Positions 41,306 through 50,262 are shown, numbered from the stretch's first letter. The stretch is 64,000 bases of DNA from JABWAN01 sp041918175 (GCA_041918175.1 JAYRWE010000048.1:1-64000), one strand, 5' to 3'. The notes: generated from the sequence alone by a model not told the origin. Made by a program: numbers and translations.

Positions 41306-42562
41306 TTATCCCAACCTCTGCGGCAATTCGCGCAGGGCGGTTTCAAACCTCTGCAAGAAATCATCGACCACTTTTTCGTCAATGATCAAAGGCGGCTCCA
41401 AGCGAATGATTTCAGGGGTTGAAAGAATCGAAGCCACGAGCACGCCTTGTTCCAGTAACAATTCATACAACAGATCGCCGACCTTTCCGTTTACGAATTC
41501 CATTCCCACGAACAGCCCAAGCCCGCGCACGTCTTGTAAAAACTCGCCATGCTTGCTCTGCATTTTTTTCAAACCTTCAATCAAATATGCGCCGACCCGT
41601 GCCGCGCGTGCGGGAAGCTGCTCTTCTTCGATCACCGCGAGCGCGGCAAGCCCGACGCTACATGCGAGCGGATTGCCGCCAAACGTGCTCGTATGAATCG
41701 TGGGCCAATCATTCAACGGCGCCCAAACTTTTTCCGTGCCGATGAAAGCACCGAGCGGCAACACGCCGCCGCCCAGCGCTTTGGCGCTGCACATAATATC
41801 GGGCACAACTTGCTCATGCTCGCAGCCCCACATCTTGCCCGTGCGTCCCAGCCCGCATTGAATCTCATCAAGAATCAGCAACACATTTTTGCGATCACAA
41901 AGCTCGCGCACTTGTTTGAGATAGCCTTGGGGCGGAATGCGAATGCCGCCCTCGCCTTGAAAGGGTTCAAGCAACACGGCCGCGGTTTTGTCCGTGATCG
42001 CCGCTTCAATCGCCGCAGCATTGCCAAAAGGCACATGCTGAAAGCCCGGCACCAGCGGCGCAAACGGATCGCGAAATTTTTTGCGATACGTTGCGCTTAA
42101 CGCACCGAGCGTCTTGCCGTGATAGCAATTCTCCGCGCAGACGAAATCCGTCTTCTTTGTATAAAGCCGCGCGAGTTTGATTGCGCCTTCGACCGCCTCC
42201 GTGCCGCTATTACAAAAGAACGAATATTTCAAATCGCCCGGCGTAATTTGCGCGAGCTTCTTCGCAAGCCAGCCTCCTTGCGGGTGCAACAGCTCTTTGG
42301 AGCCGAGCGGCATGCGGCCAAGCTGATCAATCACGGCTTGCACGATCTTCGGATGCCGATGCCCCGCGGCAAAAATTCCATAGCCGCCGAGAAAGTCGAG
42401 ATACTCGCGGCCTTTCGTGTCGGTTATGGTATAACCCTGCGCGCTCCATTCCATCGCATGATATTTCGCCGACACGGTGCGCGTGCCATACACGCGATTG
42501 AGATGCTGCGTCCAATTGTCAAGCAGGCCGTCGATCGCGGCGTCGGAAGAGAAGTTGTTCAT
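41306..42562 (-). CDS. Class III pyridoxal-phosphate aminotransferase (putrescine/ornithine-type)
   Basis: The 418-residue protein starts at ATG 42562 with GAGGAAA upstream. The class III fold is complete: a glycine-rich GSKELLHPQGG, FFCNSGTEAVEGAIKLAR, LILDEIQCGLGRTGKMW (cofactor Asp), the Schiff-base Lys in CSAKALGGGVLPLGAF, and a final TSTFGGNPLAC. The AKYHAMEWSAQG start and DNWTQHLNRVYG region fit the putrescine-aminotransferase/YgjG branch more than the ArgD branch. The likely role is polyamine or ornithine breakdown. No partner dehydrogenase is adjacent. Confidence 0.9.
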   Translation of the reverse strand: MNNFSSDAAIDGLLDNWTQHLNRVYGTRTVSAKYHAMEWSAQGYTITDTKGREYLDFLGGYGIFAAGHRHPKIVQAVIDQLGRMPLGSKELLHPQGGWLAKKLAQITPGDLKYSFFCNSGTEAVEGAIKLARLYTKKTDFVCAENCYHGKTLGALSATYRKKFRDPFAPLVPGFQHVPFGNAAAIEAAITDKTAAVLLEPFQGEGGIRIPPQGYLKQVRELCDRKNVLLILDEIQCGLGRTGKMWGCEHEQVVPDIMCSAKALGGGVLPLGAFIGTEKVWAPLNDWPTIHTSTFGGNPLACSVGLAALAVIEEEQLPARAARVGAYLIEGLKKMQSKHGEFLQDVRGLGLFVGMEFVNGKVGDLLYELLLEQGVLVASILSTPEIIRLEPPLIIDEKVVDDFLQRFETALRELPQRLG

Positions 42563-42684
42563 GGTTTCCTCGCATAATTTTTCTTTGATCGGCTCGTTGC
42601 GGCAGACTGCGCCTACGCCGTCGTTATCCAGAAAGCATCCCTGAAACGGCGCTCTCATCTTCATTTTGTCGATTCAAAAATCCA

Positions 42685-42793
42685 CTAGTACACTGTTACC
42701 TTAATTCTTATAGGGTTTTCAGCCAATGAAATCGCGGCTGCAAAGGTGCATCAAAAAAAGATACGTAAAAAAATTAAGGTAACAGTGTACTAG
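42685..42793. repeat. MITE with perfect 22-bp terminal inverted repeats
   Basis: CTAGTACACTGTTACCTTAA (first 20 of 22 bp) at 42685 is perfectly mirrored at 42772-42793. If CTAG is a target-site duplication, the inverted repeat is 18 bp. The centre is AT-rich and non-coding. It sits between two minus-strand genes. Confidence 0.8.
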
Positions 42794-42815
42794 CCGGAAG
42801 GAACGGCATGCGTCT

Positions 42816-43970
42816 TCACCGCTCCGGCAATAACTCATTTCCCTCCCACACCAAGCCTTCATGATTGATGCGCCACACTGCTTTGCCATCAACGCTCGGC
42901 AATTGCGCTTCAAACATATTCCACGTGGTCTTCAGCTCCGGCGGCCAGCGATACCCAACCACACGCGCCTCGGGCAATCCAAGCATGAAAACATTTTCCG
43001 CAAACTTTCCGTGTTGATTAAAAAACGAGCGCTGCTTGTAATAGAGCTGCCGTAGCGCCCATTTCGCTTGCTCATGCGCCGCCACGCGCGCCGAATCACT
43101 TCCACTGCCCACCTCCTGCTCTGTAAACTGTACGAACCCCCACATCTCGGGATAGTGCATGTTGATCAAGCCTTGCGGCGACCACACCCAATTGTCCTCC
43201 GGCAACGGCTTGCCCGTTTGCGCGTTCTTCACTTTCACATACGCCCCCTCGATCACCTCGGTTTGCCATTCCACCCGCGAGAAGTTGACGCGCCATTGCT
43301 GCCCCTCTTGCGGCGGTGCGCCGGCGGGTGAGCACTCTCGCAACACCTCCCACGGTATCGCAATCTCCACGCTCCAGCCGTGATCAATATCGCTCGCGTG
43401 ATTGCGCGTGCCCTCAATGTGCGTGCGCGTTTGCAAGCCTGGAATATCCCACGCATGCAAAGCCGGGCCGCCATCGCGATAGGGCTTCACCAAAAACAAA
43501 TCCCACTCCGTCGCAAATGCATTCACTTCCAACTCATAATAACGATGCGTGTCGCCGTCCGGATCAATGAAGACTTCGAAATCGTTGTCGTAAAAAATGA
43601 TCGCATCGCGCTTCGTTAAAGTCGCCCACACCTGCGGCTCTTCGAGTTCTGCGGCCACATAAAAATTCTTTTCATCCCACAACATCTTCGCGCGCGTGCG
43701 ATAGCGCGGTTTGGGTTTCAGCTCGCCTTCGATGTCTACGAAATCCTCCGTCCACGCCGCGCGCTGCCATGCTGCATCATCAAGTTTGCCGTCGAGCACA
43801 AGCGGCGCGGCAACGCGATAGCACATATAACTTTTCGGCGCAAACGCAAGCCGAGGTTCCGGAAAAATTTGTACGCTCGCTGCCCGGTCTTGCGCCGTGC
43901 GCTCAGGCGTAACTTGATCGCATGCCGGCATCGCAATCGCCAGCAAGCACCAACCAAAATACTTTTTCAA
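42816..43970 (-). CDS. CBM9-like carbohydrate-binding lipoprotein
   Basis: A TTG start at 43970 (GGAGAG nine bases upstream) gives a 384-residue protein with a lipoprotein signal (lipobox-like AMPAC). The main body (about 45-290) has the family-9-like sugar-binding fold: LVLDGKLDDAAWQRAAWT, FYVAAELEEPQVWATL and FYDNDFEVFIDPDGD. The helical C-terminal third resembles sugar-enzyme accessory parts. CBM9-like domains are often found with xylanase or cell-surface sugar systems. No partner glycoside hydrolase is near. Start uncertain because of TTG. Confidence 0.75.
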   Translation of the reverse strand: MKKYFGWCLLAIAMPACDQVTPERTAQDRAASVQIFPEPRLAFAPKSYMCYRVAAPLVLDGKLDDAAWQRAAWTEDFVDIEGELKPKPRYRTRAKMLWDEKNFYVAAELEEPQVWATLTKRDAIIFYDNDFEVFIDPDGDTHRYYELEVNAFATEWDLFLVKPYRDGGPALHAWDIPGLQTRTHIEGTRNHASDIDHGWSVEIAIPWEVLRECSPAGAPPQEGQQWRVNFSRVEWQTEVIEGAYVKVKNAQTGKPLPEDNWVWSPQGLINMHYPEMWGFVQFTEQEVGSGSDSARVAAHEQAKWALRQLYYKQRSFFNQHGKFAENVFMLGLPEARVVGYRWPPELKTTWNMFEAQLPSVDGKAVWRINHEGLVWEGNELLPER

Positions 43971-44224
43971 AACGCACTCTCCGCTCACACGGTTTGATCT
44001 TTGTTTTATGTCTTGTCGCTGCGCGTTCTTGCGTGTCATCTCCGTTTGTTTACCGAGGTGGCCTTTGCAAACAAGCTGACTCAAAGCGCTTCGCGGACTG
44101 GGAAAAGCCAAAGCCTGGCATCCAAAACGACGCACATAAAGTCGCGAGCCACTGTTCTTTTGCGCCTAGCCCGGGCGTTGCCGCTAATCTGGGCAGCGCA
44201 GTTTCGCGTTGAAGTCCCTCCACC

Positions 44225-45283
44225 TCACGCCAACACGCGCAAAATTTCATCGCGCGCGAATTGCGGCAAGGGCTGCCTTTCTTCGTCTTCGAGCAGCCAA
44301 TGTCCCTCGCCTTGCGGCAAAACCCGCCCGATGATTGCCGCAGAAATATCAGCGGCATGGTACTTCTGCAACAGTTCTTCACACGCCGCGGCATGCCCAA
44401 TGACCAACAACGCGCCCGAAGCGATCAAGCCCAGCGGATCGAGCGCAAAGTGCTCGCACAAAAGTTTCGTTTCGGGGAAAAGCATAACGTGCGCGCCGAA
44501 TATTTCCACGCCGAGCTTGTTTTCTTCCAACAATTCATGAATCGCATTCGCCAAGCCGCCCTCGGTGGGGTCATGTAACGCGTGAATGCCCGACACGTCC
44601 CACGCGAGCTTTGCTTCCGGCACAACGCTGATGCCGGGGTGCGTAAAAAAGTTTTGGCAATGCGTGGCAAACTCTGTTTCGAAAACTTCCGCCAGCGCCG
44701 CGGCTTTGCGTTTACCGATAATCGCCGTGGCTTCCACGGCCAGGCCCTTCGTGAGCAAAAGCTGATCGCCGGGTTGAATATATGCCGGTGCATATCGGCG
44801 CGTGAGCGGCGCTTCGCCCAACATCATGCCGACCACCACGGGCTGCGTCACGGCCGCGGTAATTTCAGTATGTCCGCCGCACCATGCAATCGCCAATGAC
44901 TCGCACGCGTGTTTGATTTGCTGAAAAATTTCTTCAACGTGCGCGGCTTCGGTTTTGTGCTCCGGCATGAGCAATGTGGCCATAAACCATTTCGGCTCAC
45001 CGCCCATGCAGGCCACGTCATTCGCATTGATCTGCACCGCATAGGAGCCTAAGTCTTCCGTTACGAATGTAATCGGGTCGGTCTTCGCAATGAGCAGACG
45101 ATCTTCCAACTGAATCACCGCGGCATCGCGTCCAAGGCCCGCGCCGAGTTCAACGTTTGCATTCGTTTGAACATACTCCGCTAAAAGGCGCTGCAACAAT
45201 GCCATGGGCAATTTGCCCGAAGGCAGATTTGCTTGCGACGCGAGGTTTTCTATTTCCGGAAGAAGCGACATAAACTCTCTCAT
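44225..45283 (-). CDS. AIR-synthase-related protein (HypE-like fold)
   Basis: The 352-residue protein has the two-domain PurM fold: N-terminal LPSGKLP, GRDAAVIQL, DPITFVTEDLGSYAVQINANDVACMGGEP, then GGHTEITAAV and C-terminal LHDPTEGGLANAIHEL. This is the order of HypE/SelD/ThiL relatives that bind ATP. The HypE C-terminal cysteine motif is absent, and no hydrogenase genes are in the window, so a classical HypE role is unlikely. Start 45283 or 45271 are both possible. The real reaction is unknown. Confidence 0.83.
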   Translation of the reverse strand: MREFMSLLPEIENLASQANLPSGKLPMALLQRLLAEYVQTNANVELGAGLGRDAAVIQLEDRLLIAKTDPITFVTEDLGSYAVQINANDVACMGGEPKWFMATLLMPEHKTEAAHVEEIFQQIKHACESLAIAWCGGHTEITAAVTQPVVVGMMLGEAPLTRRYAPAYIQPGDQLLLTKGLAVEATAIIGKRKAAALAEVFETEFATHCQNFFTHPGISVVPEAKLAWDVSGIHALHDPTEGGLANAIHELLEENKLGVEIFGAHVMLFPETKLLCEHFALDPLGLIASGALLVIGHAAACEELLQKYHAADISAAIIGRVLPQGEGHWLLEDEERQPLPQFARDEILRVLA

Positions 45284-45359
45284 GCTGGCGCATTCAGATG
45301 AAGCGCTGCTTTTACAAATTACAGAATCAAATGTAGATCAAAATTTTAAAAATTTTTTC

Positions 45360-45441
45360 TCGGCGACACTCGGTGACTTCGGCGTATTTCGGTGGAAAAG
45401 CTATGCCGCCGAGTGACACCGAAGTCACCGAGTGTCGCCGA
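45360..45441. repeat. Perfect 23-bp inverted repeat element
   Basis: The arm at 45360-45382 is mirrored exactly at 45419-45441 (core ACTCGGTGACTTCGG). The 82-bp element lies between divergent and convergent minus-strand genes in the 45284-45591 gap, which otherwise shows no gene. Confidence 0.7.
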
Positions 45442-45591
45442 ATAAAGAAATAGCAGCCCATCAGTTCATACTTGCGTGGCGCGAGTATAACGAATGCTCG
45501 CAACAACAGCAAGCGCGGAGCAAAAAAGAAAGCCTCGCCGCAAATTTCGATTTGCAACGAGGCTTTGAATTTTTCAAAAAGCGCACGGGCG

Positions 45592-47931
45592 CTACGCGAC
45601 CATCTCGCCTCTCAGATTTTTGATTTTCACCGGCGCGGCGTGGCCGTTCGTTTCGCCAAAGCTCAACGTATCCATCGGGCACACGGTGACGCAAATGCCG
45701 CAGCCGATGCACGAGCTCGTTTCATTATCGAGCACTTGTTGCTTCAGCGCGTAGCTCATTACGTCAATGCCCACTTGGCAATTGCGCGAGCACTCATAGC
45801 AGCCGATGCACTTGTCGTTCGCCACGATTTTAAATTTGCCGACTTTGAGTTTGGCGAAGAACGCGGATTGCAAGTGCATGAGCTTCGCAAGCGGGCACCA
45901 ATAGCGGCACCACACTTTGCCTCCGAGAAACGGATACAGCGTCACCGGCAAAATGCCCACGAGCCACACGTCCGCATAAATGCGATACGCAGTGATGCCC
46001 CACTCCGCAGTGCCCGCGAGCGCGCTATACACATCTTTCGCGAGCATGAGCACGGTCACAATCGCCGCGAAGATGAGCACTGCGAAATTCATCCACTCCC
46101 ACTTGATCGAAGTTTTGCCCTTAGGCGCGAGATGGCGCCAACGGTCGCCGAAAGTTTCCGCGAGGCCGCCGCAACCGCAAATCCACGAGCAATAACGCTT
46201 GCCGTGAAAGAGCACGAAGATCGGAATAAGCACGAACGTGAGCAGCACGCCCCACACGACCCACACTTGATGCGGGCTATAAAAAAACGTGTAGAAAAAG
46301 AGCGGCCACGCATAGATCAAACCGTAGCTGCGCCACGCCTGCTCCGTAAAAGTCGGATCGCTCGCGAGCTTCTCGCCGACCCATTGATATTGCACCGCGG
46401 TTTGAAATAGAAATTCGGGAATGAGAAAAAAGAAGATCCATTGAAAGCTGATGAGGCTGATGTAGCGCCAGATTTGAAACTTGTCCTTGCGATCAAGGCC
46501 CCAACGTTTGAGTGCTTGCAAGCCGAAAAGCGTCATCAAGCTGGTGTAAAGCACGGTATACCAAAACGACCACGGCCGGTCAAAGAACGAGAGAAATTGG
46601 TAGCCCCAATCTTTGTACGGCCAAAACTCTTCGCCCTTGCCCACCTTCGCGCCATAGATCGTATACCACACGAAGAACGAAACCCCGAGCCACGCGAAGC
46701 GATCGCCGCGCACGCCGAATGTGATAAGGCCCGCAAGCGTGGCGAGAAAGAGCAACACGCCGCTCCAACTCGGAGCGAACGAGAGTTCGAGGCCGAGAAA
46801 ATTTGCATGCCCACCCACGCTTGCGCCGAAAATCGAAAGTCCGATAAAGCCGAGCACGCTGAGTATAATCGTGCGCACGAGGCTGCCCTCCCACTCGTTC
46901 TCCATTTTTAAACCGAGCGACTTGAGAAAGTCGCGCGGCACATCGGCGCCGATGAGGACGAATGCATGATCGTATGGAATCGTGCGCACTTCATCAGAGC
47001 CGCCGCGATTGATTTTCAGCGTGGCCTCATGCTCGCCAAACTCTGTGATCTGTGAATTGAGCAACGGCTCGATGCGCTTCGCAGCAATCGCTTCGTTCAG
47101 CTTACGCTCATTGTCTTTGAAGATGCGGCTAAACTCGCCGCCGCGATAGGAGAGATAAACTTTGTTCCGCTCGCTAAGGGTGATGGCCGCTTCGATCGCA
47201 CTGTTGCCGCCGCCCACCACGATGATGCTCTCCTCGTGATATTTGCGCGGCGAGTAGAGCCGATGATAAACATGCTCGCGCTCTTCGCCTTTCACTTTCA
47301 GCTTGCGCGGGTTGCCGCGTTGGCCGGTCGCAAGCACGATGCGCTTGCTGCGATAACTCGCCTTCGGGGTTTTGATAAAAAAAACGCCGTCCTTCTTTTC
47401 AATGCCGGTCACGCCCTCCATCGTGTGTACTTGCAAACGATTCTCCTGAATCATGTCGTGCCAGCGCTGCGTCAGCTCTTCTTTCGTCGCGCCGTCGAGC
47501 CAGAGTTTGCCTTTGGCAGGCTGCGTGTCCGGCTCGGCATAGACCCATTTGCCTTCGGGAAAATTTTCAATCGTATTCGCGATCTGCTCTTTTTCAAGCA
47601 CGAGATAACGCAGGCCGCGTGTTTGCGCCTGCAACGCCGCGTTCAACCCCGCTGCGCCCGCGCCGATGATGATCACATCGTGCAGGTTCGCATCGCTGCC
47701 GCCAATCGCCTGCGGCAAACCCGCAATGTGCTCGATGACTTCATAGCCGTGCGCCATCGCATATTTGATCACGGGCGCGCCGGCAAGATCGCCGATCACG
47801 TACAAGCCCGCGATGTTGCTCTCGTTGTTCTTCCGCAAAAACGGCCGCTCGTTTTGGCTGCTACCGGAGTGGAGAATATCGACGAGGGCTTGTTTGATTT
47901 TATTTCCAAGGGAAAGAATTTTGGGGGACAT
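45592..47931 (-). CDS. Flavoprotein (thioredoxin-reductase-like) fused to a membrane polyferredoxin
   Basis: In this 779-residue protein, residues 1-350 are an FAD/NAD(P) module with GAGAAG at 90-95 and GGGNSAIEAA near 240. The terminal flavin motif GLYVIGD, usually at the end of this fold, lies instead at residues 42-48, so the domain looks permuted. Residues 350-690 have several membrane helices, with CSWICGCGG and WCRYWCP as in NapH/CcoG electron-transfer proteins. Two 4Fe-4S motifs, CIGCYECSRNC and CIGCGICVTVC, end the protein. It should move electrons between NAD(P)H and a membrane or periplasmic acceptor. The acceptor is unknown. Confidence 0.85.
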   Translation of the reverse strand: MSPKILSLGNKIKQALVDILHSGSSQNERPFLRKNNESNIAGLYVIGDLAGAPVIKYAMAHGYEVIEHIAGLPQAIGGSDANLHDVIIIGAGAAGLNAALQAQTRGLRYLVLEKEQIANTIENFPEGKWVYAEPDTQPAKGKLWLDGATKEELTQRWHDMIQENRLQVHTMEGVTGIEKKDGVFFIKTPKASYRSKRIVLATGQRGNPRKLKVKGEEREHVYHRLYSPRKYHEESIIVVGGGNSAIEAAITLSERNKVYLSYRGGEFSRIFKDNERKLNEAIAAKRIEPLLNSQITEFGEHEATLKINRGGSDEVRTIPYDHAFVLIGADVPRDFLKSLGLKMENEWEGSLVRTIILSVLGFIGLSIFGASVGGHANFLGLELSFAPSWSGVLLFLATLAGLITFGVRGDRFAWLGVSFFVWYTIYGAKVGKGEEFWPYKDWGYQFLSFFDRPWSFWYTVLYTSLMTLFGLQALKRWGLDRKDKFQIWRYISLISFQWIFFFLIPEFLFQTAVQYQWVGEKLASDPTFTEQAWRSYGLIYAWPLFFYTFFYSPHQVWVVWGVLLTFVLIPIFVLFHGKRYCSWICGCGGLAETFGDRWRHLAPKGKTSIKWEWMNFAVLIFAAIVTVLMLAKDVYSALAGTAEWGITAYRIYADVWLVGILPVTLYPFLGGKVWCRYWCPLAKLMHLQSAFFAKLKVGKFKIVANDKCIGCYECSRNCQVGIDVMSYALKQQVLDNETSSCIGCGICVTVCPMDTLSFGETNGHAAPVKIKNLRGEMVA

Positions 47932-48022
47932 GTTTCTCGCCTGATTGTTTGGTTAATGAGGCTGAGGGGCATTTGGAGGTTTGGTTTTTTCGCAATAAAC
48001 GATACTTTATTCAATTCCCCAA

Positions 48023-48667
48023 TCACCCTCGCCTCTCCACTTCCGAGGCCACGATCGGCTGCAACCTGGCACCGCAGCCGGAACATGCTTTCGCCGCGGG
48101 ATGATTGGTGTGGCCGCATTGCCCGCACGCAACCGGTTCATGCGTGGTGTGAACTTTCACGAGTCCGCTCGGCACTTCCGCGGATTGCGCCGCGCGTGGG
48201 CGCGTGAGCACGTAGAGATACCCGAGCGCGCTGAAAATCAAACCAATAAAAAAATGTGGAATGGGATTCAGACCTTTCGTTACCGCGGTGTAGCCGCTCA
48301 AGCCGCTGCAAAGCAACGCGACCAGAACATATAACCCAAACAGAAACCAACTGAGGTCTATTCCCTTTGCTTGCGCCGTGTGCTCATGAAAGAGCGCGCT
48401 CTTGGGTTTGATGCGCGCCAAATAACGGCTCGAATCCGCAACAAAAGCCACGACATGCTCCAACTTGATCGGCACGCGCCGGCCGCGAATGAGATAAACA
48501 ACATCATCTCGCGACAACGGTTGCCCAGAAATAAAACATCTCTCGCCCACTTCAACCGCAACACGCGCATACGGCAAATCCGGCATGGAATCTTGCGCCC
48601 AACTCGCGAGCGCGTAACTCAAGCCGCACGCAAAAATCAGAATGACGTGTCTTCGTATAAAAAGCAT
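48023..48667 (-). CDS. Membrane protein with C-terminal zinc ribbon
   Basis: The 214-residue protein starts at ATG 48667, with GAGGAGAG upstream. A signal peptide (about 1-22) leads to a globular region (about 30-100). Two membrane helices (about 108-128 and 140-160) are followed by a cytoplasmic or periplasmic zinc ribbon CGQCGHTNHPAAKACSGCG. It follows the flavoprotein-ferredoxin gene on the same strand after 90 bp, so it might be upstream in the same transcript. No family is recognised with certainty. Confidence 0.6.
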   Translation of the reverse strand: MLFIRRHVILIFACGLSYALASWAQDSMPDLPYARVAVEVGERCFISGQPLSRDDVVYLIRGRRVPIKLEHVVAFVADSSRYLARIKPKSALFHEHTAQAKGIDLSWFLFGLYVLVALLCSGLSGYTAVTKGLNPIPHFFIGLIFSALGYLYVLTRPRAAQSAEVPSGLVKVHTTHEPVACGQCGHTNHPAAKACSGCGARLQPIVASEVERRG

Positions 48668-49082
48668 ATTGCTCTCCTCGCGGGTTTGGCGTGACGCTAT
48701 CTGGAAGTTGCCACTTTGGGGTAACGAAGTGTAACGGATGGATTTGAATTTCGCAATGGAGAAAAAAGAAGATGCTTTGTTAAGCAGTACGACGCAACCG
48801 CGAAAACAGATTGCTCCCAAGCGGCCTGTTATAAAATTACCGTTGGTATTGGGAGGCGTCTGATCGAACTCTTTCATTTTTTTGCTTGTGGATACGATCC
48901 CAGGGTGCGCTTCGCGCTACCCTGGACTTTCTTATGAAGCGCCTTCGGCGCTATCCATTTCTTGCTTCACACACAAAACGACAAAGAACAAGAAATCAAG
49001 ACCGACCGGCCACACCCATGTTCACTCACAACATATCGCGCAGAAATATTTTTGTTCACACCATATTTACTAAAATTAGTGC
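48668..49082. other. Intergenic region between divergent genes
   Basis: It holds a CCAGGG/CCCTGG hairpin (48900-48925) with a GCGC-TTCG-CGC core and a GCGCC-TTC-GGCGC hairpin near 48939-48952, both repeat-like. No gene is supported. Confidence 0.5.
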
Positions 49083-49111
49083 TTGACAATCGCAGGTTCG
49101 GCGATTATATT
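49083..49111 (+). promoter_or_regulatory. Strong sigma-70-type promoter for nrdJ
   Basis: TTGACA (49083-49088) and TATATT (49106-49111) are separated by exactly 17 bp, the optimal spacing. It is the best promoter match I see in the window. Transcription would begin near 49118 and run into the leader at 49112-49438. Confidence 0.75.
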
Positions 49112-49438
49112 GCCGCCGTTTTGCGCTGAAATTTTGGGTAGAAAAATACCGCGCGGATGTGCGCCGCGGAGGACAAGGACGCGACTTCCTCTTCGGCGGC
49201 TTCAGGTAGTTTTGCGATAGGGATGATTGGTTAGCACCATTGGCAGGTTTAATCCACGACGCACGAGCTTGGAAAGAGCGCTCGCAGGCAGCTATTCCAT
49301 TGCATGCGAGGCATTACTTTTTTCAACTCGAAGCAATCCCTGAACCTCGCAGACGATCCGCGCTGAGAAGTTTCTCGTTGTTTGAATACAGCGGCAACTT
49401 CTGAGATTGGCTCGCCTGCCACCTCCCGGAGGAAGAAC
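49112..49438 (+). ncRNA. Long leader of nrdJ, candidate structured RNA
   Basis: About 320 bases separate the promoter from the first copy of the nrdJ start. GC-rich complementary blocks are visible (for example CGCGCGGA near 49150 with GCGCCGCGG), and a GGAGG site precedes the ATG at 49439. A structured leader is plausible since this gene class often has regulatory leaders, but I see no classical B12-box, so a cobalamin riboswitch is not supported by eye. Confidence 0.35.
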
Positions 49439-49464
49439 ATGGCCGCGAAAGCCACGGTATTAGA
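49437..49464. repeat. 28-bp direct repeat, left copy (nrdJ start)
   Basis: The sequence from ACATGGCCGCGAAAGCCACG through GGTATTAGA is identical to 50408-50435, apart by 971 bp. It covers the start codon and the first nine codons of nrdJ. Confidence 0.9.
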
Positions 49465-49582
49465 GCAACTCAACATCCGCACACAAATGTTGGTAATGCC
49501 CTCCGTTACTTTCCCACCACGGTCGCGGTCGAACAACAATTTAATAAACAACGAGATTTTTCGTAAGCACGCCAAAGTTTAA
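49439..49582 (+). pseudogene. nrdJ: Duplicated 5' fragment of nrdJ
   Basis: A 47-residue frame begins MAAKATVLE and IRT exactly as in the intact gene at 50410, then diverges; a short later match (PSVT versus LSVT) suggests a degraded duplicate. It ends at a stop. It keeps its own GGAGG site and the strong promoter upstream, so a useless peptide may still be translated. Confidence 0.75.
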
Positions 49583-49695
49583 TTTCGCCTTCTTCAAGAT
49601 GGCGAATCAGGATCTCTGCGTTTGTGGGTCTCTCGGACAAACAACTTACTACCCTTTGATCTACTCACGGACAAACTAAACTAAGGAGATTTTTT

Positions 49696-49917
49696 ATGAA
49701 CAAGAATCAACACGTTGTTTATCGTGATGGAAGATGGGCAATTCGAGGCGAAGGCAATCAACGCGACACGTCTGTGCATGATACACAGCGCGATGCTATC
49801 GAGGCTGGAAGAGCTATCGCACAGAACCAACAAAGCGAGTTGATTATTCACGGCCGAGATGGCAAAATTCGAGAGCGTGATAGTTATGGTAACGATCCTC
49901 ATCCTCCAAGAGGGTGA
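49696..49917 (+). CDS. DUF2188-family small protein
   Basis: The 73-residue protein has AAGGAG 11 bases before its ATG. The DUF2188 pattern is clear: HVVYRDGRWAIRGEGNQR, a Thr/His turn, DAIEAGRAIAQNQQSELIIH and GRDGKIRERDSYGNDPHPP. The function of this family is unknown. Base composition is more AT-rich than nrdJ. It is paired with the HNH gene 40 bp downstream, and both lie within the 971-bp unit bounded by direct repeats. It may be an accessory or immunity-like partner; that is inference. Confidence 0.82.
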   Translation: MNKNQHVVYRDGRWAIRGEGNQRDTSVHDTQRDAIEAGRAIAQNQQSELIIHGRDGKIRERDSYGNDPHPPRG

Positions 49918-49957
49918 ATTTTTTATTGTCGGAGTTTAACTTAAAGGAGGTTTTGTC

Positions 49958-50251
49958 ATGCAATACAGCTACCCGTTCAATAACACTGATGATAGCACCA
50001 AACGTCAAGTTTGGCAAAAGGGTGTGATCATTGAAGGCTATAACGCAAACGTCTGGCGGCGAGACATATATGGTTTTGCCATGAAATTTGAAGAGCATGG
50101 AAATACCAACTCGCAGTACGGATGGGAAATTGATCACATTAAGCCCAAAGCTAAAGGTGGAGAAACCACATGGGATAATCTTCAGCCACTTCAGTGGGAA
50201 AACAATCGTAAGAAGGGCGATAATTATCCCTGGAATCCGCGTGGATTTTAG
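49958..50251 (+). CDS. Small HNH-type endonuclease
   Basis: The 97-residue protein is preceded by AAAGGAGG. The core GWEIDHIKPKAKGG then WDNLQPLQWENNRKKGD is a full HNH signature: His in DHI, Asn in WDNLQ, and a final Asn in ENN replacing the usual third His (a common variant). No DNA-binding domain accompanies it, as in the small stand-alone HNH group. It is followed by a hairpin terminator. It belongs to the inserted unit at the nrdJ start; it may drive insertion, act in defence, or process DNA. Confidence 0.85.
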   Translation: MQYSYPFNNTDDSTKRQVWQKGVIIEGYNANVWRRDIYGFAMKFEEHGNTNSQYGWEIDHIKPKAKGGETTWDNLQPLQWENNRKKGDNYPWNPRGF

Positions 50252-50262
50252 AAAGCTGTAGG

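Noticed and set aside
44225..45283. Hydrogenase maturation factor HypE
   Set aside because: The C-terminal cysteine motif of HypE is missing and no hydrogenase genes are present, so only the AIR-synthase fold is claimed.
42685..45441. Insertion sequence with transposase
   Set aside because: Several elements have MITE-like ends, but no transposase gene or remnant was recognised in the window.
49112..49438. Cobalamin riboswitch in the nrdJ leader
   Set aside because: Expected because the enzyme uses B12, but I found no B12-box-like core or the conserved loop blocks, so I did not call it; a covariance search is needed.
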